Shown: positions 1 to 8,884, counted from the first letter of the stretch. The stretch is DNA of 64,000 bases from Streptomyces sp. SCSIO 75703 (GCF_036607905.1 NZ_CP144555.1:1984001-2048000), one strand, 5' to 3'. The notes: generated by a model from the letters alone, not told the origin. A program made the numbers and translations.

Positions 1-239
1 TCCTGCGTAGTGGTCGGCTCGTTCGCCAGCTCGGTCAGGAAGTAGTCGTTCAGATCGACGTCGTACCGGCCCAACGGGTCGATCAGGTACGGCGATCCGT
101 CCTCGACTCCCCGCGAGTCCAGCCAGTCGTCAAGGTCATCAAGTTCGGCCAGCACATCGGTCCCAGCCCGCGGCTGGGGCAGCTCGCGACGCGTGAAAAA
201 CACCCGCCACCCCAACACGCCCGTGTCTCTCGTTCGCAC
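1..239 (-). CDS. Tyrosine recombinase/integrase, N-terminal part (runs off left edge)
   Basis: An open frame starts at a GTG at 239 (in-frame TAG at 249-251 just upstream) and continues past base 1, giving about 79 residues. It reads as coherent protein: GWRVFFTRRELP, then an acidic LAELDDLDDWLDSRG stretch, then SPYLIDPLGRYDVDLNDF. This opening is typical of actinobacterial tyrosine recombinases that precede a SAM-like core-binding domain; the catalytic domain would lie outside the window. It begins about 40 bp from the point where yifB loses its conserved sequence, so it is most likely the recombinase of the element that inserted into yifB. Family assignment is by recognition of the pattern only. 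Confidence 0.6.
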   Translation of the reverse strand, partial: MRTRDTGVLGWRVFFTRRELPQPRAGTDVLAELDDLDDWLDSRGVEDGSPYLIDPLGRYDVDLNDYFLTELANEPTTTQ

Positions 240-269
240 GGCTGGACGCTAACAAGGACATGTCCGAAC

Positions 270-285
270 CCGCATAAGACAAGAC
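270..285. mobile_element. Insertion junction in yifB
   Basis: yifB coding similarity stops near 280. The next bases to the left (cataagac, then the self-complementary GACATGTC at 258-265) are lower in G+C and lead straight into the recombinase gene. The exact core site cannot be fixed without the other end of the element or an uninterrupted relative. Confidence 0.5.
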
Positions 286-1377
286 CATCAGGAAGCGGGC
301 CGGGAAGCGGACCACTCCGGCGCTGCGGGCGATGACGACGTGTCCGGCCTCCAGCGGCTGGCGCAGGGCGTCGAGCGCGTGGCCGCTGAACTCGGGCGCC
401 TCGTCGAGGAAGAGCACGCCGCGATGGGCGAGGGAGACGGCGCCGGGGCGGGCGATGCCCGGGCCGCCGCCGACCAGGGACTGCATGGTGGCCGAGTGGT
501 GGGGCGCGCAGTAGGGGGCGGTGTCGATGAGGGGTTTGCCCGGGGGCAGCAGGCCGGCCAGGGAGTGGACGGCGGTGACCTCCAGGGACTCCGGGCGGGT
601 GAGCCGGGGAAGCACCGCGGGGAGCCGTTCGGCGAGCATCGTCTTGCCCGCGCCCGGAGGGCCTTCGAGGAAGAGGTGGTGGCCGCCTGCGGCGGCGACC
701 TCGACGGCGGTGCGGGCCGCTGCCTGGCCCACGACGTCGGCGAGGTCGTGGCCCCGGTCTGCGGGGCTGTGGGTGCCGGTGGCGGCGCCGGTGCCGGGCA
801 TGCGCAGTCCGGCGAGCAGCGGGTCGGGGCGGCCTTGGCGGTCCGCTTCCTCCTCGGGGACGGGTTCGTCGGCGAGGACGGCGATGAGCTGGCGCAGGCT
901 GCGCACGCCGAGGACACAGACGCCGGGCACGAGGCTCGCTTCGGCGGCGGCGCTCTCGGGGACGACCACCTGTTCGTACCCGGCGTCGGCCGCGGCGAGG
1001 ACCGCCGGGAGGATGCCGCGGACGGGGCGGGCGCGTCCGTCGAGGCCCAGCTCTCCGATCATGACGATGTCGGCGAGCGGCCGGGGGTCGACGCGTTCGG
1101 TGGCGCCGAGGACGGCGGCGGCCACGGCGAGGTCGAAGCCGCTGCCGCTCTTGGGGACGGGGGCGGGGCTGAGGCCGACGGTGAGTTTCTTCTGCGGCCA
1201 TTCGGCTCCGGAGTTGACCACCGCCGCCCGGACCCGGTCGCGGCTCTCGGTGAGGCTCTTGTCGGGCAGGCCGACCAGGGCGAAGGAGGCCACGCCCGGT
1301 TCCAGGTCGGCCTGGACCTCGACGACGACGCCTTCCACGCCCATGAGGGCCACGGAGCAGGTGCGGGCGAATCCCAT
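280..1377 (-). pseudogene. yifB: yifB/comM AAA+ ATPase, truncated by insertion
   Basis: YifB/ComM is an AAA+ ATPase of the Mg-chelatase-like family, linked in other bacteria to branch migration during DNA uptake. The ATG at 1377 overlaps the yraN stop. The N-terminal domain (residues 1-170), Walker A GPPGAGKTM (about 239-247) and Walker B VLFLDEAPEF (about 321-330) are intact. After RFLMVL (residue 366) the expected AANPCPCG zinc-site region is replaced by SYAGSDMS and rare codons (ttg, tct, tat) appear. The frame stays open to 139 but encodes nothing YifB-like. Full-length Streptomyces proteins are about 540 residues, so the C-terminal third, including sensor regions, is missing here. Probably non-functional. 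Confidence 0.85.
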
Positions 1378-1739
1378 CACGCCACCCCCCGGGCGTGCTC
1401 GACGACGGGTGCGCCCCGGGGCGGCAGGACCACCCCCACCAGGTCGATGCGGACGCCGCCGGGCGGGGCTCCGCCGTGGGTGTGGACCCAGTGTGCGGCG
1501 AGGGTGCGCAGCCGTCGTGCCTTGGCGGGTGTGACGGCGGCCATCGGGTGTTCCCAGGAGCCTGCCCTGCGGGTCTTGACCTCGCAAACGACCAGGACGT
1601 CTCCGTCCCGGGCGACGATGTCGATCTCTCCGGTCCTGCCGCAGCGCCAGTTGCGCCGCAGGAGGGTCATCCCGGCCTCGGTCAGCCGGCGGGCGGCGAG
1701 GGATTCGCCGTACCTGCCCATCGCGTCTCGTGCGTTCAT
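1377..1739 (-). CDS. YraN family protein (UPF0102, endonuclease-like fold)
   Basis: The protein belongs to the YraN/UPF0102 family, small proteins with a restriction-endonuclease-like fold that are found beside yifB and dprA. The core contains [10 protein letters not shown] followed by VCEVKTR, matching the D-(E)xK-type arrangement of this fold. I chose the ATG at 1739 ([13 protein letters not shown]), which starts at the family's conserved beginning; an upstream start at 1763 would add eight residues. Length is 120 residues. Its TGA overlaps the yifB ATG by one base, indicating translational coupling. The biochemical role is not established. Confidence 0.85.
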   Translation of the reverse strand: MNARDAMGRYGESLAARRLTEAGMTLLRRNWRCGRTGEIDIVARDGDVLVVCEVKTRRAGSWEHPMAAVTPAKARRLRTLAAHWVHTHGGAPPGGVRIDLVGVVLPPRGAPVVEHARGVA

Positions 1740-1858
1740 TGTCGGCACCACCTCCGGTGCCAACGATGGGGGCGGCCCGCAGCGCTGTGGGATCTTGGTG
1801 GACGGTCAGCGGGTTGTGGAAAACTCCGTCACCCGCCTGTGTGACCGTCGTCGGGGTT

Positions 1859-2167
1859 TCAACCGCCGGGCAGTTCGAGGTCGCTCTTGTTCAGCTCCTC
1901 GATATTCACGTCCTTGAACGTGAGGACGCGTACCTGCTTCACGAAACGGGCCGGCCTGTACATGTCCCAGACCCAGGCATCGGCCATGGAGACCTCGAAG
2001 AACACTTCGCCCTGGACCGAGTGCACCTGCATCTCGTAGTCGTTGGTGAGGTAGAAACGCCGCTCCGTCTCGATCACGTATTTGAACAGACCGACGACAT
2101 CGCGGTACTCCCGGTAGAGCTTCAGCTCCATCTCGGTCTCGTACTTCTCGAGGTCCTCGGCGCTCAT
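1859..2167 (-). CDS. DUF2469 family protein
   Basis: A 102-residue acidic protein beginning MSAEDLEKYETEMELKLYRE and containing conserved aromatic clusters (FKYVIETERRFYLTNDYE, ADAWVWDMYRPARF). This matches the actinobacterial DUF2469 family, which is almost always encoded between a Nudix or signal peptidase gene and yraN. There are no membrane segments or cysteines. Function is unknown. It is the third gene of the run sipZ-nudix-DUF2469-yraN-yifB on this strand, consistent with an operon starting at sipZ. Confidence 0.85.
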   Translation of the reverse strand: MSAEDLEKYETEMELKLYREYRDVVGLFKYVIETERRFYLTNDYEMQVHSVQGEVFFEVSMADAWVWDMYRPARFVKQVRVLTFKDVNIEELNKSDLELPGG

Positions 2168-2222
2168 GGCATGTTCCCCTTCAGCCGTGCGATCCCACCA
2201 TTGTGCGTCAGGTCCGCGCGCC

Positions 2223-2738
2223 CTAGACGATTTCGGTGTCCAGGGTCACCGGCCCGGCCGGGGGACCTTCGTCGAGCAGTGTGCGCAGCAGCTCGGCGAG
2301 TCTGGTCGGATACACCGTCTCATGGGCGCGAGCCAGTTCCCGACACGTCCACCAGCGGGCTCCGTCGACGCTGCGCCGTTCCAGTTCGGTCAGCCCGGCG
2401 GCGACGGTCGCGGTCTGGTGCGTACGGGCCAGGTAGTACCACTCGTCCTGGTGCCACCGGCGGCCGGCGAACGGGAAGGAGCAGGTGCGCCGCCACAGCA
2501 CCGGTCCGATCTCGACGTCGGTGATCCCGGTCTCCTCACGCAGTTCGCGGCGGGCGGCCTGCTCGCGGGTCTCCTCGCCCTCGACGCCGCCGCCGGGGGT
2601 GAACCACCAGTCGTCGGCCGGATCGTCCGGTTCGTGTCCGTGGAGCAGCAGGATGCGGTCCCGCGGATCGAGCAGGACGACCCGCGCCACCCTGCGCAGC
2701 CCTGCGGCCTCCGTGCCGGGCACGCGCTCAGCGGACAT
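2223..2738 (-). CDS. Nudix hydrolase
   Basis: A 171-residue protein with a complete Nudix box: GGVEGEETREQAARRELREETGI fits G-x5-E-x7-REUxEExGU, so the Mg-binding glutamates are present (about residues 50-72). It should hydrolyse a nucleoside diphosphate linked to another moiety; the substrate cannot be told from sequence. The start overlaps the end of sipZ by 11 bases. In S. lividans sipZ is reported to be the first gene of an operon with unrelated genes, and this order agrees. It lies upstream of the DUF2469 gene by 55 bases. Confidence 0.85.
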   Translation of the reverse strand: MSAERVPGTEAAGLRRVARVVLLDPRDRILLLHGHEPDDPADDWWFTPGGGVEGEETREQAARRELREETGITDVEIGPVLWRRTCSFPFAGRRWHQDEWYYLARTHQTATVAAGLTELERRSVDGARWWTCRELARAHETVYPTRLAELLRTLLDEGPPAGPVTLDTEIV

Positions 2739-3501
2739 CGGCGGGCTCCGTTCCGGACCGGGCGCGGGAGGCGCCGAGCCGCTGGGCGACGGGCCCGTAC
2801 GCCGCGCCGGCGAAGATCAGCACCGCCCCGGCCACGACGACGGTGAGGACCGTGCGCAGGGGGCCCGGCGTCGACAGGGGGCCGAGCGCCTCGAAGCCGG
2901 AGGGCCGTTCCAGCATGCCGTCCAGGGGCCAGACGACGGCGTCGACCCGGGCGTCGACGGCGGAGCGGGCGACGGTGCCGCCGGCCGCGTCGGTGAGGTG
3001 GGCGGTGGAGTCGAGGGAGCCCCCGCGTTCGTCGCCGAGCAGGAAGAGGCGTCCTTCGGGCACGGTGACGGTGGGGAAGCCGGTGATCTCGGCCGGGGTC
3101 CCGGCCGCCAGGTAGGTCTCGTCGATCACCTTGCCGTTGACCTTCAGCCGGCCCTCCTGGCAGCAGGTGACGGTGTCCCCGCCGACCGCGACCACCCGCT
3201 TGACCATCGGGGCGTCGGCCCACGTGGCGTCCTTGAAGACGACCACGTCGCCCCGGCGGACGTCGGCACTGTCGACGCGCTGCGCCAGCACCCGGTCGCC
3301 GACGGCGATCGTCGGCGCCATCGAACCGGTCGGCACCGTGTACGGCCGGTACACCACCGCTCCCCAGGCGAAACCGCCGAGGAACAGCACCGTGCCCAGC
3401 GCCACGACCAGCCCGGACAGCCGCTGCCCGGTCCGGCCGCCGGCCGGGGTGCCGGGGCCGGGACCCCGCCGGTCCGTGTGTGTCGTGCTCTCGCCACCCA
3501 T
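2728..3501 (-). CDS. sipZ: Type I signal peptidase SipZ
   Basis: A 257-residue membrane protease that cleaves Sec and Tat signal peptides outside the membrane. It has one N-terminal membrane segment (about 29-51), the catalytic serine in TGSMAPT (S60), box C/D VGDRVL and RGDVVVFKD, the general-base lysine in MVKRVVAVGGD (K101), box E GDERGGSLDS, and a C-terminal hydrophobic segment (about 210-235). The ATG at 3501 begins MGGESTTHTD; the frame stays open further upstream but that part is Arg/Pro-rich shadow. It is separated from sipY by 308 bases, enough for its own promoter, and overlaps the Nudix gene. The letter assignment comes from gene order. Confidence 0.9.
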   Translation of the reverse strand: MGGESTTHTDRRGPGPGTPAGGRTGQRLSGLVVALGTVLFLGGFAWGAVVYRPYTVPTGSMAPTIAVGDRVLAQRVDSADVRRGDVVVFKDATWADAPMVKRVVAVGGDTVTCCQEGRLKVNGKVIDETYLAAGTPAEITGFPTVTVPEGRLFLLGDERGGSLDSTAHLTDAAGGTVARSAVDARVDAVVWPLDGMLERPSGFEALGPLSTPGPLRTVLTVVVAGAVLIFAGAAYGPVAQRLGASRARSGTEPADVR

Positions 3502-3809
3502 GGACCCGCACCTTACCCGCCGGTACCGGGGCGGGTCAGCCCCTCCTCCGGCCTCCGGGGCCGCCCCGGCCCCGGCCCGCAGCGCCCGCAGCGCCCGCAG
3601 GCCATGGGCCAGGGACGGACGACGGCCCCGGTCGCCCCGCCGTCCGGAGAACCGGAGGCCGGGCGACCGGGGCCGCCGTGAGCCAAGCCCGCCGCACCGT
3701 GCGGGACCGGCGCGCACGGGCACCGCCGCGCGCACCGGACTCGCGGAGGGCCGCGCACCACCGAGGACCGCGCCCCGCCAGGGCGCCGCGCTCCGGGCCG
3801 GCGCTCCCG
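3502..3809. other. Intergenic sipY-sipZ, no gene seen
   Basis: This 308-base G+C-rich gap separates the last signal peptidase gene from the other three. Open frames here are Arg/Pro/Ala-rich shadows without recognisable domains. It probably holds the sipZ promoter, but I cannot point to a convincing -10/-35 pair. Confidence 0.5.
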
Positions 3810-4814
3810 TCAGCGGGTGCGTGCCGGGGCGATGCGCCGGCGCCGCCACAGCACGAAGGGGACCGCGCCGGCGAGGGCCACACCCTGGGGGGCGGTCGTC
3901 AGCGCGACGCCCGGCGTGAGCGCCGGCGCCGACCGGTTCTGCAGCCCGCTCTGGTCGTAGGTGTCGGGGACCGGGAGGGTGCCCCAGTGGTTGATCGGCC
4001 AGGCCTTGACGATGGCGCGGCCGACGACCTCCTTGACCGGGACCATGCCGCCGTTGCGGTCGGCGCGGTTGTAGCGCGAGTCGCGGGAGTTCTGCCGGTG
4101 GTCGCCCATGACCCAGAGGAAGCCCTCGGGGACCTTGACCTTGAACTGGCCGCCCTGGTCGTCGACGCTGCACGGGGTGTTGCCGGGGTAGACGTACGGC
4201 TCGTTCAGTGCCAGGCCGTTGACCCGCACCGGGCCGGTGCCCTTGCACTCGACGGTGTCGCCGCCGACGCCGACGACCCGCTTGATCAGGTCCTTCTCGT
4301 CCACGGACGGCATCAGGCCGATCCAGCTCAGCACCGTCTGGAAGGCGTTCGGTTCGGGGGTCGGCTCGCCGGCCAGCCAGTCCGCCGGGTCGTGGAAGAC
4401 GACGACCTCGCCGCGCTCCGGCTCGGAGCCGAACCAGGGGGTGAGCTTGTCCACCAGGACCCGGTCCCCCTCGGTGAGGGTGTTCTGCATCGAGGCCGAC
4501 GGGATCGAGAACGCCTGCACCAGGAACGTCTTGATCAGCAGTGCGAGGACCAGGGCGATGCCGACGAGGATCGGCAGTTCCTTCCAGAAGGACCGCTGCT
4601 TCCTGGCCGCCGGAGGGGGCGTGTGGGCGGCTCCGCCCTCGCCCCGCTCAGCGGTGCCGCCGTGTCCGTCCACTCGCGTGCCGTCCTCCGTCGTCCCGGC
4701 GTCGTGCCCGGAGGCCGGGGAGCGGTGCGCGGTCGGGCCGGCCGTCTCCCCGGGGCGTCCGCGGTCCTCCTCGCCGTCGTGTCCGGACCGCGCGCCAACC
4801 GCCACATCGCCCAC
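3810..4814 (-). CDS. sipY: Type I signal peptidase SipY
   Basis: A 334-residue signal peptidase. A polar N-terminal tail of about 75 residues is followed by a membrane segment (about 79-103), the catalytic serine in IPSASMQNT (S108), box C/D EGDRVLVDKL and RGEVVVFHD, the catalytic lysine in DLIKRVVGVGGD (K178), box E WVMGDHRQNSRDSR, and a C-terminal hydrophobic stretch. The GTG at 4814 has a GAGGAG ribosome-binding site five bases upstream, which supports this start although it lies 167 bases inside the upstream frame. It is the third of four adjacent sip genes. Confidence 0.9.
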   Translation of the reverse strand: MGDVAVGARSGHDGEEDRGRPGETAGPTAHRSPASGHDAGTTEDGTRVDGHGGTAERGEGGAAHTPPPAARKQRSFWKELPILVGIALVLALLIKTFLVQAFSIPSASMQNTLTEGDRVLVDKLTPWFGSEPERGEVVVFHDPADWLAGEPTPEPNAFQTVLSWIGLMPSVDEKDLIKRVVGVGGDTVECKGTGPVRVNGLALNEPYVYPGNTPCSVDDQGGQFKVKVPEGFLWVMGDHRQNSRDSRYNRADRNGGMVPVKEVVGRAIVKAWPINHWGTLPVPDTYDQSGLQNRSAPALTPGVALTTAPQGVALAGAVPFVLWRRRRIAPARTR

Positions 4815-5787
4815 GCCAACTCCTCACTCTCTGCCACCGCCTGCCCCGTGCCCGGCGCAGGCCCACCACTCCCATAACGAGCGGGAGTTCCGCAGGGATC
4901 GGGAGTTGAACCATCGCGTTCGGGCCGTAGGAGGCAACCCTATGCGACAGCGGCGCGGCGGCGGCCGGTCCGGAGACCGCGTCGGACACGGTCGTGAACG
5001 TTTTCGGCTCGTCCAGGGTGGTCCAGTGGCCGAAGGGCCACGCGATCACCATGGCCCGGCCCACCACGCCGGCCTCGGAGACCGTGCCGAAGTCGGTGTC
5101 CTGGTGGGCGCGGGAGTCGGCCGAGTTGGACCGGTGGTCGCCCATCACCCACAGCCGGCCCTCGGGGACGGTGACGTCGAACGGGGTCGTGGAGGGGCGG
5201 TCGCCCGGGTACAGGTAGTCGTTCTCGGTGAGCGGGACACCGTTGACGGTGATCCGGCCCTGGGTGTCGCAGCAGGTGACGCGGTCGCCGCCGACGCCGA
5301 CGACCCGTTTGATGAGGTCCTTCTCGTCGTCGGAGGGGAGCAGGCCGATGAAGGCGAGCCCCTCCTTGACCTGCTTGACGACGACGGGGTCCTTGGTCTT
5401 GGTGGTCTGCTCGCCCTGGAGCCAGCCCCCGGGGTCGCGGAAGACGACGACGTCCCCGCGTTCGGGCCGGGAGCCGAACCACGGGGTGAGTTTGTCGACC
5501 AGGACGCGGTCGCCGATCTGGATCGTCTGCTCCATGGAGCCGGATGGGATCACGAAGGCCTGGACGAGGAACGTCTTGAGGACCAGGGCGATGAGGACGG
5601 CGACCCCGACGAGCAGCGGGATCTCCTTGACGGCGCTGCGCCTGCGGCGCCGTCTGACCTTGCGCTGGAGCTTGCGGCGCTCGGCGCGGGAGCGTCCGCC
5701 GCCGGAGGGGGCCCGTCGGAAACCGGTGGGCAGCAGGTCCTCGGCGGGGCTGCTGGGCGCGTTGCGCGGCTTGCCCCGGCTACCCAT
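4648..5787 (-). CDS. sipX: Type I signal peptidase SipX with long C-terminal overlap
   Basis: A signal peptidase with an Arg-rich cytosolic stretch (residues 30-50), a membrane segment (about 55-78), catalytic serine in IPSGSMEQT (S84), catalytic lysine in DLIKRVVGVGGD (K160) and box E WVMGDHRSNSADSR. A second hydrophobic segment ends near VMGVVGLRR (about residue 310). Beyond this the frame continues for about 65 Arg/Gly-rich residues that overlap the start of sipY by 167 bases. That tail has the composition of an out-of-frame shadow and its codons are poor, so an ancestral stop near the sipY ribosome-binding site was probably lost. Its ATG overlaps the sipW stop by eight bases. Confidence 0.88.
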   Translation of the reverse strand: MGSRGKPRNAPSSPAEDLLPTGFRRAPSGGGRSRAERRKLQRKVRRRRRRSAVKEIPLLVGVAVLIALVLKTFLVQAFVIPSGSMEQTIQIGDRVLVDKLTPWFGSRPERGDVVVFRDPGGWLQGEQTTKTKDPVVVKQVKEGLAFIGLLPSDDEKDLIKRVVGVGGDRVTCCDTQGRITVNGVPLTENDYLYPGDRPSTTPFDVTVPEGRLWVMGDHRSNSADSRAHQDTDFGTVSEAGVVGRAMVIAWPFGHWTTLDEPKTFTTVSDAVSGPAAAAPLSHRVASYGPNAMVQLPIPAELPLVMGVVGLRRARGRRWQRVRSWRGRCGGWRAVRTRRRGGPRTPRGDGRPDRAPLPGLRARRRDDGGRHASGRTRRHR

Positions 5788-6496
5788 CGCTGCCCTCGGC
5801 GGCCGGTACGCGCGCGTAGGCGTCGGGGCGGTCGAGGCGGGTGGCGTGGGCGAAGGGCCACACGATCCAGTCGGCGCGGCCGATCACGTCGTCGGTACGG
5901 ACCATGCCGCCGCCCGGGGAGCCGAGGTGGTCGCGGGAGTCGCTGGACGCGCCGCGGTGGTCGCCGAGGACGAAGAGGGCGCCGGCCGGGACGACGACGT
6001 CGAAGGGGACGGTGGAGGGGCTGTCGCCCGGGTACAGGAAGGCCGACTCGTCGACGGGCTCACCGTTCACCTGGACCCTCCCCTCCCTGTCACAGCACAC
6101 CACGCGGTCACCGCCCACACCGACGACGCGTTTGATGTAGTCGCCGTGCCCGAAGGTCCCGGTGCCGTCGAAGACGACGATGTCGCCCCGCTGCGGCCGG
6201 CCTGCGAAACGGTACGCCACCTTGTTTACGAGCACACGGTCCCCGATCCTCAATCCCCGCTCCATGGAGCCGCTGGGGATCTGGAACGGCTTGAGCACGA
6301 AGGTGCTGACGAGCAGCAGCACGGCCAGGAACGCGAGCAGGGCGAGGGTGAGGCGTCCGCCCGGCACCCACTCCGTGAGGCTCGTGGCGAACGCGGAACG
6401 CGACCGTTCCTCCGGGCCCTCCGGGTCCGAGGGGTGCTCGGTGCCGGTGGGGCGGGAGGAGCGGTCGCGCTCCGTGCGTTCAGCGTCGGTGTCCAT
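5780..6496 (-). CDS. sipW: Type I signal peptidase SipW
   Basis: A 238-residue signal peptidase and the first of the four-gene sip cluster. It shows a membrane segment at about 49-68, catalytic serine in IPSGSMERG (S77), IGDRVLVNKV, RGDIVVFDG, catalytic lysine in DYIKRVVGVGGD (K122), and box E FVLGDHRGASSDSR. Unlike its neighbours it lacks a clear C-terminal membrane anchor. The stop overlaps the sipX start, so sipW-sipX-sipY appear translationally coupled. It lies 45 bases downstream of rplS on the same strand. Confidence 0.9.
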   Translation of the reverse strand: MDTDAERTERDRSSRPTGTEHPSDPEGPEERSRSAFATSLTEWVPGGRLTLALLAFLAVLLLVSTFVLKPFQIPSGSMERGLRIGDRVLVNKVAYRFAGRPQRGDIVVFDGTGTFGHGDYIKRVVGVGGDRVVCCDREGRVQVNGEPVDESAFLYPGDSPSTVPFDVVVPAGALFVLGDHRGASSDSRDHLGSPGGGMVRTDDVIGRADWIVWPFAHATRLDRPDAYARVPAAEGSDG

Positions 6497-6541
6497 CGGG
6501 GCCAGATGCTATCCGGCCCGGACGCGGACCCCTCGGCGCGC

Positions 6542-6892
6542 TCAGCTCTCGCGCTTCTCGCGGATCTTCGCGGCCTTGCCGCGCAGCTCACGCAGGTAGT
6601 ACAGCTTGGCGCGGCGGACGTCGCCCTTGGTGACCAGCTCGATCTTCTCGACGATCGGGGTGTGCACGGGGAAGGTGCGCTCGACGCCGACGGAGAAGGA
6701 GACCTTGCGGACCGTGAAGGTCTCGCGGACGCCGGCGCCCTGGCGGCGGATGACGACACCCTTGAACTGCTGCACGCGGGAGCGGCTGCCCTCGATGACG
6801 CGCACGTGGACGTTGACGGTGTCGCCGGGGCGGAAGGCCGGGACGTCGCTGCGCAGCGACGCGGCGTCGACGGAGTCGAGCAGGTGAGACAT
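6542..6892 (-). CDS. rplS: 50S ribosomal protein L19
   Basis: Ribosomal protein L19 of the large subunit, at the interface with the 30S. The 116-residue protein runs from [16 protein letters not shown] to KIREKRES and has the expected [23 protein letters not shown] and [14 protein letters not shown] segments. I chose the ATG at 6892, which has a GAAAG element upstream; the frame extends nine codons further but those residues are not part of L19. The gene order rpsP-rimM-trmD-rplS is the classical one, here interrupted only by khpA. Confidence 0.95.
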   Translation of the reverse strand: MSHLLDSVDAASLRSDVPAFRPGDTVNVHVRVIEGSRSRVQQFKGVVIRRQGAGVRETFTVRKVSFSVGVERTFPVHTPIVEKIELVTKGDVRRAKLYYLRELRGKAAKIREKRES

Positions 6893-7025
6893 TTCGTCTG
6901 CTTTCTTCGCTGATGCCACAGGTCATCAGCGGCACTAGGGGTACGGATCGAGGTGGTGCGGGTCGGGGCGGGCGTCGGCTCCCCCTGTGGCAGGGGCGCG
7001 CGCCGGACCTGCGCACAACAGCGGC

Positions 7026-7856
7026 CTATTCTTCCACGTCTTCGGTCCTGCGCCAAAATCGGCCGGTGCGCTCCCCTTCGGGGTCGGGCTGCCAGCCCAG
7101 GATGGAGAGCATCTCGCGGTCCTTCTTGTCGAAGGCGTCGGGCGTGCACCGCTCGATCAGGTCGGGCCGGTGGGCGGTGGTGCGTCGCAGGGTCTCGTCG
7201 CGGCGCCAGCGGGCGATCCTGCCGTGGTGTCCGCTGAGCAGCACGTCGGGGATGTCCCGGCCGCGCCAGAGCGGCGGCTTGGTGTAGACGGGCCCTTCCA
7301 GGAGGCCGGCCATGGCGGGGGCGAAGGAGTCGTCGCGGTGGGACTCGGCGTTGCCGAGGACGCCGGGCAGCAGCCGGGCGACGGCCTCGGTGACGACGAG
7401 GACGGCCGCCTCACCGCCGGCCAGTACGTAGTCGCCGATGGACACCTCGTGGACGGGCATGCGGGTGGCGTACTCGTCGACGACCCGGCGGTCGATGCCC
7501 TCGTAGCGGGCGGGGGTGAAGATCAGCCAGGGCTGTGCGGAGAGGCGGACGGCGAGGTCCTGGGTGAAGGGCCGGCCGCTGGGGGTGGGGACGATGAGGG
7601 CGGGCCGTCCGTGGCCGGCCTCGTAGCCGTCGGCCAGGACGGTGTCCAGCGCCTCGCCCCACGGCTCGGTCTTCATGACCATGCCGGGGCCGCCGCCGTA
7701 GGGGGTGTCGTCGACGGTGTGGTGGCGGTCGTGGGTCCAGGAGCGCAGGTCGTGCACGTGCACGTCGAGCTGTCCGCGGGCGCGGGCCTTGCCGACCAGG
7801 GAGACGTTGAGCGGTTCCAGGTACTCGGGGAAGATCGTGACGACGTCGAGCCGCAT
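7026..7856 (-). CDS. trmD: tRNA (guanine37-N1)-methyltransferase TrmD
   Basis: TrmD uses S-adenosylmethionine to methylate G37 of tRNAs and so prevents frameshifting. The 276-residue protein begins [12 protein letters not shown] and has TPYGGGPGMVMK (about 50-62), RYEGIDRRV and the knot signature SIGDYVLAGGEAA, then PPLWRGRDIPDVLLSGHHGRI and the C-terminal helical domain. Its ATG overlaps the rimM stop by one base. A 133-base spacer precedes rplS and contains a short CCCCTG/CAGGGG hairpin. Confidence 0.95.
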   Translation of the reverse strand: MRLDVVTIFPEYLEPLNVSLVGKARARGQLDVHVHDLRSWTHDRHHTVDDTPYGGGPGMVMKTEPWGEALDTVLADGYEAGHGRPALIVPTPSGRPFTQDLAVRLSAQPWLIFTPARYEGIDRRVVDEYATRMPVHEVSIGDYVLAGGEAAVLVVTEAVARLLPGVLGNAESHRDDSFAPAMAGLLEGPVYTKPPLWRGRDIPDVLLSGHHGRIARWRRDETLRRTTAHRPDLIERCTPDAFDKKDREMLSILGWQPDPEGERTGRFWRRTEDVEE

Positions 7857-8410
7857 TACGCCCGCTCCTCCCCGGCGTCCCGGGCGGAGGCGATCTCGGC
7901 GCGGTCGTCGATGAGGCCGGGCGGCGGGTCGATGACGGCGCGCTGGCGCTCCAGGTCGATCTCGGTGACGATCTCGGCGACGAAGGGCACGAGGGCCTCG
8001 GAGCCGTCGGGGCGTTCCACGATGAAGAGGTCCTGTGTGGGCAGGTGGGAGATCTCGGTGATGCGGCCGACCTCCTCGCCGTCGACGGTCACCACGTCGA
8101 GGTCGATGAGCTGGTGGTCGTAGTACTCGTCCTCGTCCTCGGGGCGTTCGTCCGGGTCGACCTCGGCGATGAGGAGGGTGTTGCGCAGGGCCTCGGCGCC
8201 GTCGCGGTCGTGGACGCCCTCGAAGCGCAGCAGGAGGCGCCCGCTGTGCACGCGGCCGGTCTCGATGGTGAGCGGTCCGGCGGTGGCGGGGTCGGTGGTC
8301 AGCACGGCACCGGGGCCGAGCCGCAGTTCGGGTTCGTCGGTGCGGACCTCGACCGTGACCTCGCCCCGGATGCCGTGGGCGCGGCCGATGCGGGCGACTA
8401 CGAGCTGCAC
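7856..8410 (-). CDS. rimM: Ribosome maturation factor RimM
   Basis: RimM assists assembly of the 30S head. This 184-residue protein has the N-terminal RimM beta-barrel ([25 protein letters not shown]) and a C-terminal PRC-barrel-like half ([22 protein letters not shown] ... [12 protein letters not shown]). An Asp/Glu-rich linker ([14 protein letters not shown]) joins the two. It sits 234 bases downstream of khpA and is coupled to trmD by a TAATG-type overlap. Confidence 0.93.
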   Translation of the reverse strand: MQLVVARIGRAHGIRGEVTVEVRTDEPELRLGPGAVLTTDPATAGPLTIETGRVHSGRLLLRFEGVHDRDGAEALRNTLLIAEVDPDERPEDEDEYYDHQLIDLDVVTVDGEEVGRITEISHLPTQDLFIVERPDGSEALVPFVAEIVTEIDLERQRAVIDPPPGLIDDRAEIASARDAGEERA

Positions 8411-8644
8411 TGTGCTGATCTCCTGTCGGAACTGCGGGAGCCGGTCACGGCTCGGACGGCGACGAGGCGGGAAACGAAAGCGTGGCGGGCGCCGCCCGGG
8501 GACGGACCCCCGGAGGCACCGCCCGGGACGCCGGAGGCCCCGGGCCGGGGGGCGGCCCGGACGGCATCGGCCGGGGCGGGCCGGACGACGACGGGCCGGG
8601 GACGGCCGATGGCCCTCCCCGGCCCGAGCCGGTGCGGTGAAACG

Positions 8645-8884
8645 TCAGCGGACGTGATCGACGTCGACGAGGTCGACGCGGACACCACGGCCGCCGATGG
8701 CGCCCACGACGGTGCGCAGCGCGCGAGCGGTGCGGCCGTTGCGGCCGATCACCTTGCCGAGGTCGTCCGGATGGACCCGGACTTCGAGGACGCGCCCGCG
8801 GCGCAGGTTGCGCGAGGCCACCTGCACATCGTCGGGGTTGTCGACGATGCCCTTCACGAGGTGCTCGAGAGCCTCCTCGAGCAT
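8645..8884 (-). CDS. khpA: KH-domain RNA-binding protein KhpA
   Basis: A 79-residue single-KH-domain protein with the GxxG loop in GKVIGRNGRTARALR (about 43-57). KhpA proteins bind RNA, often with KhpB/Jag, and influence cell division and translation in Gram-positive bacteria. Location between rpsP and rimM is typical of Gram-positive genomes. The ATG lies two bases after the rpsP stop codon. Confidence 0.92.
   Translation of the reverse strand: MLEEALEHLVKGIVDNPDDVQVASRNLRRGRVLEVRVHPDDLGKVIGRNGRTARALRTVVGAIGGRGVRVDLVDVDHVR

Noticed and set aside
340..1917. Long plus-strand frame opposite yifB and yraN
   Set aside because: It is the antisense shadow of conserved minus-strand genes; high-G+C DNA keeps such frames open and the sequence is Gly/Ala/Arg-rich without domains.
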